From Candidatus Dependentiae bacterium (GTDB lineage Bacteria; Babelota; Babeliae; Babelales; Vermiphilaceae): a stretch of 64,000 nt of DNA. The translations under genes were made by a program, and so were the position numbers. Location: contig JAPLIR010000028.1 in NCBI GenBank assembly GCA_026389015.1, positions 20,078 through 84,077 of the forward strand. The letters are read 5' to 3'. The notes under the pieces were generated by a model. That model was not told the DNA's origin and made no database searches. It saw only the letters and a program-made list of their open reading frames with translations. Below are positions 17,596-27,452 of this stretch, piece by piece (position 1 is the first letter of the stretch; each line of letters opens with the position of its first letter).

Positions 17596-19665
17596 ATGCG
17601 TGTATATGAACTTTCAAAAAAATTAGAAATTACCTCTAAAGATCTTTTAGAAGCTCTAAAGGGTAAAGGTTTTGATGTTAAAAGCCACATGTCTGTGCTC
17701 TCTGATGACCAATTGATATTTCTGCAGGAAAAATTCAAGCAGAAACCAGTTGAAAAAATTAAGAAAAAAACTGAAACTGATTCTCAATCAACGCCTCAAA
17801 AGGCACCTGATGCAACCAAGAAAGAAACTCCCTCTATGCACGTTCAAACTGACTCAATAAAGCCTTCCAATGTTGTGCAACCGGCACCAAGCAAGGTAGT
17901 CACTCCTCCTCCATCTAAATATACTCAGGTAATTGAAAAGCCACAGGTAATAGATGCGTCCGCACCTATTCTTGAGATTGTTCTTGAGTCAATGTCGGTA
18001 GGTGATGCAGCTTTAAAAATGCATAAAACAGCAAATGACCTTATTCTTTCTTTGCTCAAGTGGGGCATTGTTGTAAACAAAAATCAACTACTCACTGAAG
18101 ATTTGGTTGCTCGTCTTGCTACGCAGTATCAGATGAGAATTATTAAACCATCCACAGCAAAACAAGCTGAGCAGTCGGTAGATAGATCTGCTGGTCTTTC
18201 ACAAGAAAATATGACTGAGCGTCTTCCTATTGTTGTTGTTGTTGGACATGTTGATCATGGTAAAACAACTTTGCTTGATTTTATTCGTAAAACACGTGTT
18301 GCAGCAAAAGAAAAAGGCGGCATTACGCAACATCTAGGTGCTTACGAAGCACAAACCCCACAGGGCAACATTGTATTTTTGGATACTCCTGGTCATGAGG
18401 CTTTCTCCAAAATGCGTGCGCGTGGTATTAAAGTTGCCGACATTGCTATTTTAGTAATTGCAGCTGATGATGGCATTATGCCACAAACGGTCGAAGCAAT
18501 GAAAAGCATTAAATCTATGGAAGTTCCTATTATTGTTGCAGTAAACAAGATAGATAAGGTTGATGCACAACGTCTTGAAGTAGTTAAACGACAACTTGCT
18601 CAGTATGATCTGTTGCCTGAAGAATGGGGCGGTCAAACAGTAGTTGTTCCAATTTCTGCCAAAGAAGGTAAAAATATTGATGCCTTGCTTGAAATGGTTC
18701 TACTACAAGCGCAATTAATGGAATTAAAAGCAGATGTCGGTGGTCCGGCAAAAGGGTATGTTCTAGAGTCAAAGCTTGAAAAGGGTCGCGGTTCTGTTGC
18801 AACACTTCTTTGCCAGCAAGGTACCGTCAAGGTTGGCGATTATTTTATTTGTGGCAATGCGACAGGCAAAGTAAGTTCATTAGTTGATTCTCGTGGGCAA
18901 CGCGTAATGAGCGTTGGTCCTTCTGTTCCAGTGTTGGTTGCAGGATTTGATGTATTGCCTGAAACAGGTAGTTATTTTGAAGTAGTTGCAAAAGAAGATC
19001 AACGTAAGCCTCAAGCAACTGAGCGTAAAGCAGTACCTATAAGAACTCTCGCCAAAGAAAATGCGATTAATATTATAGTAAAAACTGATTCTAATTCTTC
19101 TAAAGAAGCTTTGTTGGAATCTATTGAAAAGTTATCAAAAAAGAGCGAAAAAAGTTTCACTATTGTCCATGCAGGGGTTGGTGATATATCAGAAAGCGAT
19201 GTAATGTTGGCTGCTGATACTGGATCTCGCATTATTACTTTGCATGTAAAACCAGATCAAAATGCAGAATTATTGGCTCAAAGACAAAACGTTACCATTA
19301 ATTCGTTCAATATTATTTATAAACTGCTCGAAGCTCTTGAAGTGGTTGCACAAGCTGCTAAAAAAGTTAAGATGGTGCGCAAGAAAATTGGCGAAGCAAG
19401 TGTATTGCGTATCTTTGATATTAAAAATATTGGCGTTATTGCCGGTGCTTATGTCAAAGAAGGTCGATTCTCTAAAGATGGCACTGTTGTAGTGTTGCGC
19501 GGCAATAGAAAAGTTGGTGAAGGCAAAATTAAGAGCTTGCAGCGTGATAAAAAGAACGTAAAAGAAGTTCATACGAACTTTGAATGTGCTTTCTTGATTG
19601 ATGGCGTTACTGATTGGGCTGTAGATGATCGCGTTGAGTGTTATCTAGAAGTTCCTGAAGCATAA
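17596..19665 (+). CDS. infB: Translation initiation factor IF-2
   Basis: GTPase that brings initiator fMet-tRNA to the 30S subunit. A short N-terminal helical domain (MRVYELSKKLEITSKDLLEA) is followed by a Pro/Lys/Gln-rich linker (about 50-120) and the IF2-N region. The G domain starts near residue 215 with GHVDHGKTTL, DTPGHEAFSKMRARG and NKIDK, then domains II-IV including SDVMLAADTGS and the C-terminal fMet-tRNA-binding domain. Length (689) is shorter than E. coli IF-2 (890), mostly in the N-terminal linker. Probably co-transcribed with nusA; ends at a strong terminator. Confidence 0.97.
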   Translation: MRVYELSKKLEITSKDLLEALKGKGFDVKSHMSVLSDDQLIFLQEKFKQKPVEKIKKKTETDSQSTPQKAPDATKKETPSMHVQTDSIKPSNVVQPAPSKVVTPPPSKYTQVIEKPQVIDASAPILEIVLESMSVGDAALKMHKTANDLILSLLKWGIVVNKNQLLTEDLVARLATQYQMRIIKPSTAKQAEQSVDRSAGLSQENMTERLPIVVVVGHVDHGKTTLLDFIRKTRVAAKEKGGITQHLGAYEAQTPQGNIVFLDTPGHEAFSKMRARGIKVADIAILVIAADDGIMPQTVEAMKSIKSMEVPIIVAVNKIDKVDAQRLEVVKRQLAQYDLLPEEWGGQTVVVPISAKEGKNIDALLEMVLLQAQLMELKADVGGPAKGYVLESKLEKGRGSVATLLCQQGTVKVGDYFICGNATGKVSSLVDSRGQRVMSVGPSVPVLVAGFDVLPETGSYFEVVAKEDQRKPQATERKAVPIRTLAKENAINIIVKTDSNSSKEALLESIEKLSKKSEKSFTIVHAGVGDISESDVMLAADTGSRIITLHVKPDQNAELLAQRQNVTINSFNIIYKLLEALEVVAQAAKKVKMVRKKIGEASVLRIFDIKNIGVIAGAYVKEGRFSKDGTVVVLRGNRKVGEGKIKSLQRDKKNVKEVHTNFECAFLIDGVTDWAVDDRVECYLEVPEA

Positions 19666-19694
19666 ACTATCACTATAATAGACTATATAAATTT

Positions 19695-19734
19695 AAGACC
19701 AGGATTTTTACTCAAAAATCCTGGTCTTTTTTTG
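19695..19734 (+). terminator. Rho-independent terminator after infB
   Basis: A perfect 15-bp stem (19695-19709 with 19714-19728), a 4-base loop and a T-run. Confidence 0.92.
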
Positions 19735-19798
19735 TCGCTTTTTTTATAGTTGGTTGTCATTAAATTCTTGATATATGTATTTTAAAAAAGGAAGCTCC

Positions 19799-20794
19799 AT
19801 GGACGTGGGTATTTTTATAAGATCTGGATTTGCATTATTGATTTCTTTCTTAGTAACATTCTATCTAGTTCCTTTATGTTGTATTATTGCGCGGCGCCTT
19901 GAGTTTATCGATGAGCCAGATGGAAAAATCAAAGTACACAAAACTGCGACTCCCTATATGGGCGGTGTAGCGGTTTATGTTGGGTTTCTTGTTGCTTTTT
20001 GTTTGATTTATCCATTTGAGAACAACATGTTGCTTTTTTTTACTGGATCTACACTTTTATTGTTTATAGGGCTGATAGATGATCTTATTGTTCTGCGTCC
20101 CTATCAAAAATTTTTTGGTCAACTACTAGCGGCAACTTGTTTTTTGAAGGCTGGCCTTTATTTAAAGGCGCAGTTCTTCTCTAATTATTGGAATCTACCT
20201 CTATCGGCATTCTGGATGTTGCTGATTATTAATGCTTTCAATCTGGTTGATGTTATGGATGGCTTGGCAACATTACTCGCTATTTGTGCTACAAGCTCAT
20301 TTTTAGCCCTGGCAATCTACTTTAATCAACCTTCGGTTATTATTCTGCTCTGTGCGTTTTTAGGGCCTTTATTAGCGTTTTTTTGGTACAATAAACCTAC
20401 AGCAAAGATTTATCTGGGGGATGCAGGTTCCCTTTTTATTGGGGGGTTCTTAGCAACAGTTCCTTTTTTGTTTAACTGGGGTATTTATACTATAAGTGGG
20501 TATTTAACACCTATAGTTATTTTGGCTATTCCACTACTCGAAGTTGGCACACTGATTTTGGTACGTACTTATAAGAAAATTCCATTCTATTTGGGTTCTC
20601 CAGACCATTTTTCAATCTATCTACAAAGAAATGGTTGGTCTAAATGGGCAATCTTGGGATACGTGCTTTTATTGTCACTTGTGCTCTTTGGCGTGTCGTT
20701 TTTGTTTCTCATCAATTGCCTCTCTTTATGGATATTATGTTTATCTGCCGGTCTTTTTTTAATTGTTTGGTTTGCTTTGTTGTGGCAAAAATAA
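19799..20794 (+). CDS. MraY/WecA/TagO-family undecaprenyl-phosphate sugar-1-phosphate transferase
   Basis: Polytopic inner-membrane enzyme that puts a phospho-sugar from a UDP-sugar onto the polyprenyl phosphate carrier. The start at 19799 follows AAGGAAG. About ten membrane segments are visible. Family motifs: HKTATPYMGGVAVY after the first segments, GLIDDL (metal or nucleotide site), NAFNLVDVMDGLATL and KIYLGDAGSLFIGG. The C-terminal loop reads GSPDHFSIYLQRNGWSK, where WecA/TagO have a His-rich RxHIHH-like motif. The sugar is unknown. MraY itself would be near mur genes, which are absent here, so a WecA-like role (O-antigen or other glycan start) is more likely. Confidence 0.85.
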   Translation: MDVGIFIRSGFALLISFLVTFYLVPLCCIIARRLEFIDEPDGKIKVHKTATPYMGGVAVYVGFLVAFCLIYPFENNMLLFFTGSTLLLFIGLIDDLIVLRPYQKFFGQLLAATCFLKAGLYLKAQFFSNYWNLPLSAFWMLLIINAFNLVDVMDGLATLLAICATSSFLALAIYFNQPSVIILLCAFLGPLLAFFWYNKPTAKIYLGDAGSLFIGGFLATVPFLFNWGIYTISGYLTPIVILAIPLLEVGTLILVRTYKKIPFYLGSPDHFSIYLQRNGWSKWAILGYVLLLSLVLFGVSFLFLINCLSLWILCLSAGLFLIVWFALLWQK

Positions 20795-21061
20795 GCTCTT
20801 TTTTGGGGAAAAACAGAAGGAATTGATCGCAGATGACTTTTTGTTGTTTTTGTGTTGCGCTTTACACAAAACCGTTGTTTTTTATTAGAATATGCCCAAT
20901 AGAGCACGCTTTCTTGTTGTTGCTTTTTTTGATCGAAAAACATTGTTGCTTTTTATCGGTAACTCATCAGAATTGATAATGCTTCATGACTTTAGGATGT
21001 TGCTTATTCTAACATTATTGTTGGGTTAAGAACGTGTGGTTAGAATCACTTCTTACTGAAC

Positions 21062-21147
21062 GGGGCAATAGATTAAGATCAAGGAAAAGTTCATACTACA
21101 ATTTCTTCTTGGCTCAAACGCTTACTAAGAGCTTAATCTGTTGCCTC
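21062..21147. ncRNA. Possible structured RNA (three-way junction) or complex terminator
   Basis: A closing stem of about 14-16 bp (21062-21077 with 21132-21147, one or two mismatches or wobbles) encloses two small hairpins: CAAG-GAAA pairing with TTTC-CTTG, and GCTC with GAGC. It lies in the 375-bp gap between the transferase and nfo, close to the nfo stop. No U-run follows on either strand, which argues against a simple terminator. It does not match tRNA, SRP RNA or tmRNA. The rest of the gap (20795-21060) is AT-rich with no gene I can support. Confidence 0.3.
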
Positions 21148-21168
21148 ATTCTGTTTAAAAAATAAAAA

Positions 21169-22068
21169 CTAGTCAGATCCATCCATATTCAAAACTTTTC
21201 TTGTTGTTTTCAAAATCAGAGACTTAATGCTTTCCATGTTGCGCACATAATCTTTTAGGTCATCTGCTGGTGTTTCCAAAATCTTTGGAATATTAAACCA
21301 TTGTGGATCATTAAAGAGCATGCGAAATGGCTCAAGTCCCAGTTTTCCTTTGCCGATATCTTCATGGCGGTCTACTTTTGAGTCGCATTCTTTTTTTGAA
21401 TCATTTATATGAATGACTTTCAGGTGGCTAAGTCCAATTGTTGCATCAAATTCTTGCCACATAGTCTCGTAGCTTTTTGGTGTACTAAAGTCGTAACCAG
21501 CGGCAAAAGCATGGCAGGTATCAAAGCATACTCCAACCTTCGATTTAAAATCAGAGTTTTTACGAATAAAAGCTAGATGCTCAAATTTATAGCCAATCAC
21601 GGAACCTTGGCCAGCCATATTTTCCAATAAAACCATGGTGTTGCCAGTCGCCTTGCTCATAGCCTCGTTTAAGTTGTCGGTTATGCGCTGCAAGCAATCT
21701 TCTTCGCTACTGGATAAAGATGCGCCCGGGTGCAGTATAAGGAAGGGAATATCAAGCATGTGGCACCGGTCAAGTTCATCGGTAACTGCTGTTATTGATT
21801 TTTTTTGTGTTGCAGAATCAGGGGACCCTAGGTTGATCAAGTATGTTGCATGGGCAGATACTGATTGTATGAAAGATTGTTTTTTTGCATCAATAAAACG
21901 AGACGCTTCTTCAGGGGTAATCGCTTTCGCTGCCCATTGGCGATTACTTTTAGTAAAAATTTGTATGGCCGTGCAGTTGATGGACTCGCCATGTTCGATA
22001 GCTTTTTCAAAGCCACCAGCTATGGAGACATGGGCACCGAGTAATAAGGCGGGTGATTGTTGTTTCAT
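21169..22068 (-). CDS. nfo: Endonuclease IV (AP endonuclease)
   Basis: Zinc-dependent TIM-barrel endonuclease that cuts DNA at abasic sites in base excision repair, so it acts after glycosylases such as the MutY in this window. Metal-ligand motifs are LLGAHVSIAGG, LILHPGAS, LLENMAG, VGVCFDTCHAFAAGYDF, VIHINDSKKECDSKVDRHED (the three endonuclease IV signatures) and KILETP. Length (299) is normal. The start follows TAGGAT. Single gene on the minus strand, divergent from the outer-membrane protein gene. Confidence 0.95.
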   Translation of the reverse strand: MKQQSPALLLGAHVSIAGGFEKAIEHGESINCTAIQIFTKSNRQWAAKAITPEEASRFIDAKKQSFIQSVSAHATYLINLGSPDSATQKKSITAVTDELDRCHMLDIPFLILHPGASLSSSEEDCLQRITDNLNEAMSKATGNTMVLLENMAGQGSVIGYKFEHLAFIRKNSDFKSKVGVCFDTCHAFAAGYDFSTPKSYETMWQEFDATIGLSHLKVIHINDSKKECDSKVDRHEDIGKGKLGLEPFRMLFNDPQWFNIPKILETPADDLKDYVRNMESIKSLILKTTRKVLNMDGSD

Positions 22069-22152
22069 AAAATCCTAAAAATATCTATGTGAGTTGATGT
22101 TTTTATCTATGAAAATAGGGGCGATTTTGCTTTTTGTAAACAAGTATTTCAA

Positions 22153-22183
22153 TTGACAATTTAGCCAAAAACATTAGTATAAA
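22153..22183 (+). promoter_or_regulatory. Probable promoter of the 643-residue outer-membrane protein gene
   Basis: A perfect TTGACA and a TATAAA are separated by 19 bases, about 60 bases before the start codon. Confidence 0.45.
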
Positions 22184-22243
22184 TGGGCTATAAACGCATT
22201 CAAAACACCATTTCTTTTAGATTTATATTACAAAGGTTCTTCG

Positions 22244-24175
22244 ATGCAAGACAGAAAAAAATTTAGTTATTTGTTTCTTTTGATTTTTATGCTGGTACCA
22301 GCAAGTTCAATATCTCTTACCAAAAATTTGGATGTTGATTGGGTTTTCTCAGGAGCATTTAGGCCTGACACATTTTATGGTAGAAACATAGGATTGTTGA
22401 ATAACAACAATGAGAACGATCAGATATGGTATGCGCGCCATGTTCTTGATTTGAAGTTTGACCTTACCTGTGGTCAAAAGACTTATGCGTGCGATGTGGC
22501 TAATTTCCGTATTGTAGCAAGAAACAAGGGGGTTTGGGGAAATCCTGGAAGCATAGCCTCAACGCTTGATGTTGAAACCAAAACTCTTAATGCTGTAGGA
22601 GGAAGTCACAAACATGGTATTCCTCGTCACTTTTTTTGGATACGTGAGTGCTGGCTATCATTTGATCTTGTCCGCGCTGCAGGTTTAGATTTTACCAATA
22701 AACATACAATGATTATTGGTGCATTTCCTTTCCAATTGGGTCGTGGTATTGCTTTGGGTGACGCGTACGCTGTTGGTCATGGCATTCTTGGTTTTTACAC
22801 TGATATCGTTGTTGATCAATTTGCATTTGGTGTAAAAATATCTGGTGATATTGTTCCAAAAGTTTTGACCTATGATATTTACAGTGCAATTTTACAAAAC
22901 AAGAGTAGTAATTTATCTGAAGTAGCAGAAAGAGTTCTTGGTCAGCAATACGGAAGAATAGATACACCATCACGTGGTTTTGGCGTTATTAACTTTTTGA
23001 TTGCAACAAGGCTTAATTGGACGGTGTTTGATTCTTCTTGTTATGGTAAATTAACACTTGAGCCATATGCTTTTTATAACAATGATCCAGAGCAAATGAT
23101 CGAGTTTTTAGGCGATGCAAGCAGCAAGCTAGGTACCGTAGGTTTAGCAAGCGAATATGAAGGTAGTCGCTTTGCCGTCGGTTTTGATTTTGCACAAAAC
23201 TTTGGTCGTCAAGCAGTCAAAGCTTGGGATCGTAATCAAGTTGTTGTAGAAAATAGAGATGGCTATGTTGTGGAAGTTAATAACCAGGTTCATTTGGGTA
23301 GTGCAACCGGAGCTACAGCATTATTTATTCCTAAATCTTCATCGCAAAAATTGATTGAATCAACACGAAGAGACAATGAAGCAATTGGCGTTGAAGAAGT
23401 CCAGTTTAATGGCAAATCAATTGGCACAAGTAGTAATCAGGGTGAGCTGTTTAATGATAAGCTCAGATTCCGTAACTCTTATAATAATATCTATAAAGGC
23501 TGGATGTTTGTTCTTGATGGCTCAGTGTATGCTCTCGATAAAGATCTTCAATTTTCTGTGGCAGCAGGCGTAGCATCGGGCGACAACAATCCCAACTTTG
23601 ATGTTGTTGATGGTGATTTTACTGGATTTATTGGATTACAAGAACTTTATTGGGGCAAACGCGTTAAGAGTGCTTACGTTTTGGGCGGTGCGGGTAAACT
23701 TAAACGTCCACTCTCTGCTCCTGAAGACGGTCAAGTTCCAAGTAAATTTTCCGTAAGTGTTTCTGGATTTACCAATCTAGTATTTTGTGGCACAGGTATG
23801 ACATGGAAGCCTGTAAGCGCAACGAAGAAATTTAGTATTAATCCAAATATGTTAGCTTTCTGGCAACAATTTCCATCTAAGAAATTTGATCTTATAACTA
23901 AAAAAGATTCTAAGGACGACGCTAGAACTTTCTTGGGTGTCGAAACAAACGTGTATTTTGATTACAATTTATTTAAAGATCTTAGACTGTTCCTTGTTAC
24001 CTCTATTTTCTTCCCTGGTACTCACTATGAAGATATTAGAGGCAAGCCTTTAGACAGAGCTCAATTGGCCGCTATTTCAGATCTTGATGTTACTGGATCA
24101 TCAAGTGCTTTCGTGCCAAATATAGGAAAAGATGTTTCTTATACATTTAATATAGGTCTTGAATATAAATTCTAG
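22244..24175 (+). CDS. Outer-membrane beta-barrel-like protein
   Basis: 643 residues. A signal peptide (FSYLFLLIFMLVPASSIS) is followed by many alternating beta strands rich in aromatic residues and asparagine, ending in NIGLEYKF, the terminal phenylalanine typical of barrel proteins handled by the BAM machinery. The N-terminal strands (VFSGAFRPDTFYGRNIGLLN; QIWYARHVLDLKFDL) recall porin- or alginate-exporter-like barrels but no specific family can be named. AAAGG precedes the start, and the gene has its own promoter and terminator. Likely a major surface protein or porin. Confidence 0.72.
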   Translation: MQDRKKFSYLFLLIFMLVPASSISLTKNLDVDWVFSGAFRPDTFYGRNIGLLNNNNENDQIWYARHVLDLKFDLTCGQKTYACDVANFRIVARNKGVWGNPGSIASTLDVETKTLNAVGGSHKHGIPRHFFWIRECWLSFDLVRAAGLDFTNKHTMIIGAFPFQLGRGIALGDAYAVGHGILGFYTDIVVDQFAFGVKISGDIVPKVLTYDIYSAILQNKSSNLSEVAERVLGQQYGRIDTPSRGFGVINFLIATRLNWTVFDSSCYGKLTLEPYAFYNNDPEQMIEFLGDASSKLGTVGLASEYEGSRFAVGFDFAQNFGRQAVKAWDRNQVVVENRDGYVVEVNNQVHLGSATGATALFIPKSSSQKLIESTRRDNEAIGVEEVQFNGKSIGTSSNQGELFNDKLRFRNSYNNIYKGWMFVLDGSVYALDKDLQFSVAAGVASGDNNPNFDVVDGDFTGFIGLQELYWGKRVKSAYVLGGAGKLKRPLSAPEDGQVPSKFSVSVSGFTNLVFCGTGMTWKPVSATKKFSINPNMLAFWQQFPSKKFDLITKKDSKDDARTFLGVETNVYFDYNLFKDLRLFLVTSIFFPGTHYEDIRGKPLDRAQLAAISDLDVTGSSSAFVPNIGKDVSYTFNIGLEYKF

Positions 24176-24191
24176 CAACTTTGCATATTCT

Positions 24192-24223
24192 AAAAAAAGG
24201 GGTCTTTTAAAGGCCCCTTTTTT
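24192..24223 (+). terminator. Rho-independent terminator of the outer-membrane protein gene
   Basis: An A-rich/T-rich stem built on AGGGGtCTT and its complement with a short loop, followed by a T-run, 17 bases after the stop. Confidence 0.85.
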
Positions 24224-24294
24224 GTTATCAATATCTAAGAATTGTGATAAATTAAAAGGTAATAACACCTATTATTTTGAGAATAAGGAAAGCA

Positions 24295-26064
24295 ATGCAA
24301 CTATTTCAACGTACTGTTTCATGTGGTTTAGTAAACGAAACCCACCTCAACAAAACTATCCATATTTGTGGTTGGGTTAATAGACGTCGCGACCATGGTG
24401 GTCTCATTTTTATTGATTTGCGTGATAGAAGTGGCCTCATGCAATTGGTTTTCAATCCTGACTTTTCTACAGTATCGCACGATGTTGCACATACATTACG
24501 CTCCGAATATGTGATTACAGTAAGTGGCACTGTTGTAGAGCGTACTCCTGAAACCATCAATAAAGATTTGCCAACCGGTAAGTGGGAACTGCAAGTTACT
24601 GCGGTGACGATTTTAAATAAAGCGAAAGTGTTACCATTTACCCTTGAAGAAGCTGAAAATGTTGACGAAGAGTTGCGCCTTAAATATCGCTATCTTGATT
24701 TGCGCCGCCCAGAAATGCAGCGTCGCTTTGCATTGCGTCACAAAGTTGTTTTTGCAATGCGAGAATTTTTTGAGAGTGAAGGGTTCTATGAATTTGAAAC
24801 CCCTATTTTGACCAAGAACACACCTGAAGGCGCACGGGAATTTATCGTACCTTCACGTATCTATCCGGGACATTTTTATGCATTGCCTCAATCGCCTCAA
24901 TTGTATAAGCAATTATTGATGGCAAGCGGCATGGAAAGATATTTCCAAATTGCTCGCTGTTTTAGAGATGAGGACTCTCGCACTGATCGTCAACCTGAAT
25001 TTACACAATTAGACGTTGAAATGTCTTTCATTACTGAGGCAGATGTTCAATCATTAATTGAACGATTAGTTCAGTTTATTTGGAAGAAAACATACAACAT
25101 TGAACTGTCTCTTCCATTCCCTCGTATGAAGTTCCAAGAGGCATTTGAATCGTATGGTTCAGATAAGCCAGATTTACGTTTTGAGTTAAAAATTAACAAT
25201 ATCACATCACTATTTGCAGGCACTGAGCTTAAATTCTTGCGTGCAGTTCTTGATAAAGGTGGCAGTGTTGGTGCGCTCCACATAGAAAACAGAGAGTTTT
25301 CTCGTTCCGACCTTGATGGTTGGGTGGGCAAAGCACAGGATCTTGGCGCACAAGGTTTATTGTGGGTTCGCTTTAAAGAAGATGGTATTGCTGAATCACC
25401 AGTCGCAAAATTCTTGGCCCCAACATTTCTTGATGAAGTCAAAAAGCTGGTCCCAACTGCAAAGCCTGGCAGCGTGCTTTTGATTCTTGCCGGTCCACAC
25501 AAACAAACATGGGATATTTTGGGTAGACTGCGTTTGATAGTCGGTAAAGAATACAATCTAATTCCACAAGGCACCTTTAATTTTTCATGGATTACTGATT
25601 TTCCAATGTTTGAATATGATGAAGAGAGCAAGCAATGGACATTTGTGCATCATCCGTTCACCTCGCCACAAGCGGGCTGGGAGAATGAAAAGCAAGGCGA
25701 TATTAAGGCGCGTGCATATGACATCATTCTTAATGGTATCGAACTTGGTGGTGGCTCAATTCGTATTCATGATGCGGCGGTGCAAGCGAAAGTATTTGAT
25801 ATGCTTGGCATGAGTAAAGAAGAAACTAATGCTCGCTTTGGATTCTTATTGGAAGCTCAAGAATTAGGATTCCCCCCACATGGTGGTCTTGCAATTGGTA
25901 TCGATCGCTTAATTATGCTTATGACAGGTTCAAGCTCTATTCGTGAAGTCATTGCATTCCCAAAGACACAACGTTTTTATGATCCGTTAATGGAATCGCC
26001 AAGTTTGGTTACTGACAAGCAACTTAAGGATTACGGCGTAAAACTTACCGTTAAACAACAGTAA
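24295..26064 (+). CDS. aspS: Aspartyl-tRNA synthetase (bacterial type)
   Basis: Class II synthetase charging tRNA(Asp), and tRNA(Asn) too if non-discriminating. The start at 24295 is preceded by AAGGAA; a longer TTG-start reading to 24277 is unlikely. An OB-fold anticodon domain (IHICGWVNRRRDHGGLIFID) comes first, then the catalytic domain with motif 2 (FRDEDSRTDRQPEFTQLDVE) and motif 3 (GLAIGIDRLIMLMTG), and the inserted GAD domain around residues 290-420, marking the bacterial type. Length 589 is normal. Because gatB is present, it may be non-discriminating; this cannot be decided by eye. Confidence 0.96.
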   Translation: MQLFQRTVSCGLVNETHLNKTIHICGWVNRRRDHGGLIFIDLRDRSGLMQLVFNPDFSTVSHDVAHTLRSEYVITVSGTVVERTPETINKDLPTGKWELQVTAVTILNKAKVLPFTLEEAENVDEELRLKYRYLDLRRPEMQRRFALRHKVVFAMREFFESEGFYEFETPILTKNTPEGAREFIVPSRIYPGHFYALPQSPQLYKQLLMASGMERYFQIARCFRDEDSRTDRQPEFTQLDVEMSFITEADVQSLIERLVQFIWKKTYNIELSLPFPRMKFQEAFESYGSDKPDLRFELKINNITSLFAGTELKFLRAVLDKGGSVGALHIENREFSRSDLDGWVGKAQDLGAQGLLWVRFKEDGIAESPVAKFLAPTFLDEVKKLVPTAKPGSVLLILAGPHKQTWDILGRLRLIVGKEYNLIPQGTFNFSWITDFPMFEYDEESKQWTFVHHPFTSPQAGWENEKQGDIKARAYDIILNGIELGGGSIRIHDAAVQAKVFDMLGMSKEETNARFGFLLEAQELGFPPHGGLAIGIDRLIMLMTGSSSIREVIAFPKTQRFYDPLMESPSLVTDKQLKDYGVKLTVKQQ

Positions 26065-26090
26065 GAATAATTTTATCAAAATTGATGTAC

Positions 26091-26123
26091 AGGACACGTA
26101 GCTTAGGCTGCGTGTCCTTTTTC
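26091..26123 (+). terminator. Rho-independent terminator after aspS
   Basis: A 12-bp stem with one G-T pair (26091-26102 with 26107-26118), a 4-base loop TTAG and a T-run. Confidence 0.85.
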
Positions 26124-26195
26124 ATGGTCTATCATTTGCAAAATGTGTATAGTGAAAAATAAGCATAGAAAAAAGTACTGAAAAAGGAGTTGCTC

Positions 26196-27452
26196 ATGAA
26201 AATTGAAAAAATTATTGCTCGAGAGATTTTTGATTCTCGAGGGTTTCCGACGATTGAATGTGATATTAGTTTAGAAGAAGGTTTTTTTGTTACTGCATCC
26301 GTGCCATCAGGATTGTCCTGTGGATCAGCGGAAGCGGTTGAGCTACGTGACGGCGGAAAACGATTAATGGGCAAAGGTGTTACACAAGCAATTGATAATA
26401 TCGAACAAATTATAGCGCCTCCATTATTGGGACAAGAACCGGATGTAATAACTTCCGATCTTATGATGCTTGCATTAGATGGTACTGATAATAAATCGAA
26501 ATTAGGCGCTAATGCTATGTTGGCAGTGAGCATTGCATTACTCAAGGCGCAAGCACTTGTTGAAGGGCTAGAACCCTATGAAATGATAGCTCACTTGTGT
26601 AATTTTGAATCAGTAGCATTACCATTGCCTATGTTTAACATGATTAACGGTGGTGTGCACGCGCATAATAAATTAAGCATACAAGAATTTTTAGTTGTAC
26701 CTGTTGAAATGCCGAGCTTTCGCGCTGCTATGGAATCTTCGATTGTCATGTATCATGAGTTACAAAATTTATTACTTAAAAATGATAAGATCGTTGCTGT
26801 TGGTGATGAAGGCGGCTTTGCATCAGATTTTACCAATGATATTGAAGCATTAGATTTTTTAGTTGAAGCTATTGAATTAACAAAAAAGAAAGTTAATGGG
26901 AAGTTTGTTTTAGCAATTGATGTGGCGGCTTCACAACTTTATGACGCAAAGAAGAAGAAATATCGCGTTAACGGAAAGCTAATGTCGTCTGACCAACTTA
27001 TAAGCTTTTATGAAAAGCTTGCAAACCAGTACCCTCTTTATTCAATTGAAGATGGTTTGGGAGAACAAGACTGGGATGGTTGGAAGAACATGACACAAAC
27101 TTTGATGAATAAAGTTCAAATTGTTGGTGACGATATCTTTGTCACCAATCCTGAAAAAATCTGGCAAGGCATTGAACAAAACATTGCTACGGCCGCGATT
27201 ATCAAGCCAAATCAAATTGGCACGATAACCGAAACATTACAAGCAATAAAATTGTGCAAAGAGCATGATATGAATACTATTGTCTCACACCGTTCGGGTG
27301 AGACCAATGACACCTTTATTGTTGATTTAGCTGTTGGTACAAGCGCTGGCCATATCAAAGCCGGTGGATTATCTCGGGGCGAGCGCATGGAAAAATATAA
27401 TTACATGTTGCGCATTGAAGATGAACTTGCCCGCTCTCTGCTAGACATGTAA
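26196..27452 (+). CDS. eno: Enolase
   Basis: Converts 2-phosphoglycerate to phosphoenolpyruvate in glycolysis. The ATG at 26196 is preceded by AAAAAGGAG; the TTG at 26190 is not the start. The N-terminal domain has AREIFDSRGFPTIECD; the barrel has NMINGGVHAHNKLSIQEF, VGDEGGFA, the metal ligands in LAIDVAAS, YSIEDGL and IVGDDIFVT, the catalytic lysine in AAIIKPNQIGT and SHRSGET. Length 418 is normal. The 3' end overlaps the convergent secretin gene by 12 bases. No other glycolytic gene except ldh is nearby. Confidence 0.96.
   Translation: MKIEKIIAREIFDSRGFPTIECDISLEEGFFVTASVPSGLSCGSAEAVELRDGGKRLMGKGVTQAIDNIEQIIAPPLLGQEPDVITSDLMMLALDGTDNKSKLGANAMLAVSIALLKAQALVEGLEPYEMIAHLCNFESVALPLPMFNMINGGVHAHNKLSIQEFLVVPVEMPSFRAAMESSIVMYHELQNLLLKNDKIVAVGDEGGFASDFTNDIEALDFLVEAIELTKKKVNGKFVLAIDVAASQLYDAKKKKYRVNGKLMSSDQLISFYEKLANQYPLYSIEDGLGEQDWDGWKNMTQTLMNKVQIVGDDIFVTNPEKIWQGIEQNIATAAIIKPNQIGTITETLQAIKLCKEHDMNTIVSHRSGETNDTFIVDLAVGTSAGHIKAGGLSRGERMEKYNYMLRIEDELARSLLDM

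Noticed and set aside
21062..21147. tRNA, SRP RNA or tmRNA
   Set aside because: No 7-bp acceptor with T and anticodon arms, no SRP GGAA-tetraloop helix and no tmRNA-like end; only an unassigned structure is supported.
24277..24294. Longer aspS reading from TTG
   Set aside because: The ATG at 24295 has AAGGAA upstream and fits the normal AspRS start; the extension has no support. The same reasoning moved the starts of the C11 peptidase, eno and dcd genes.
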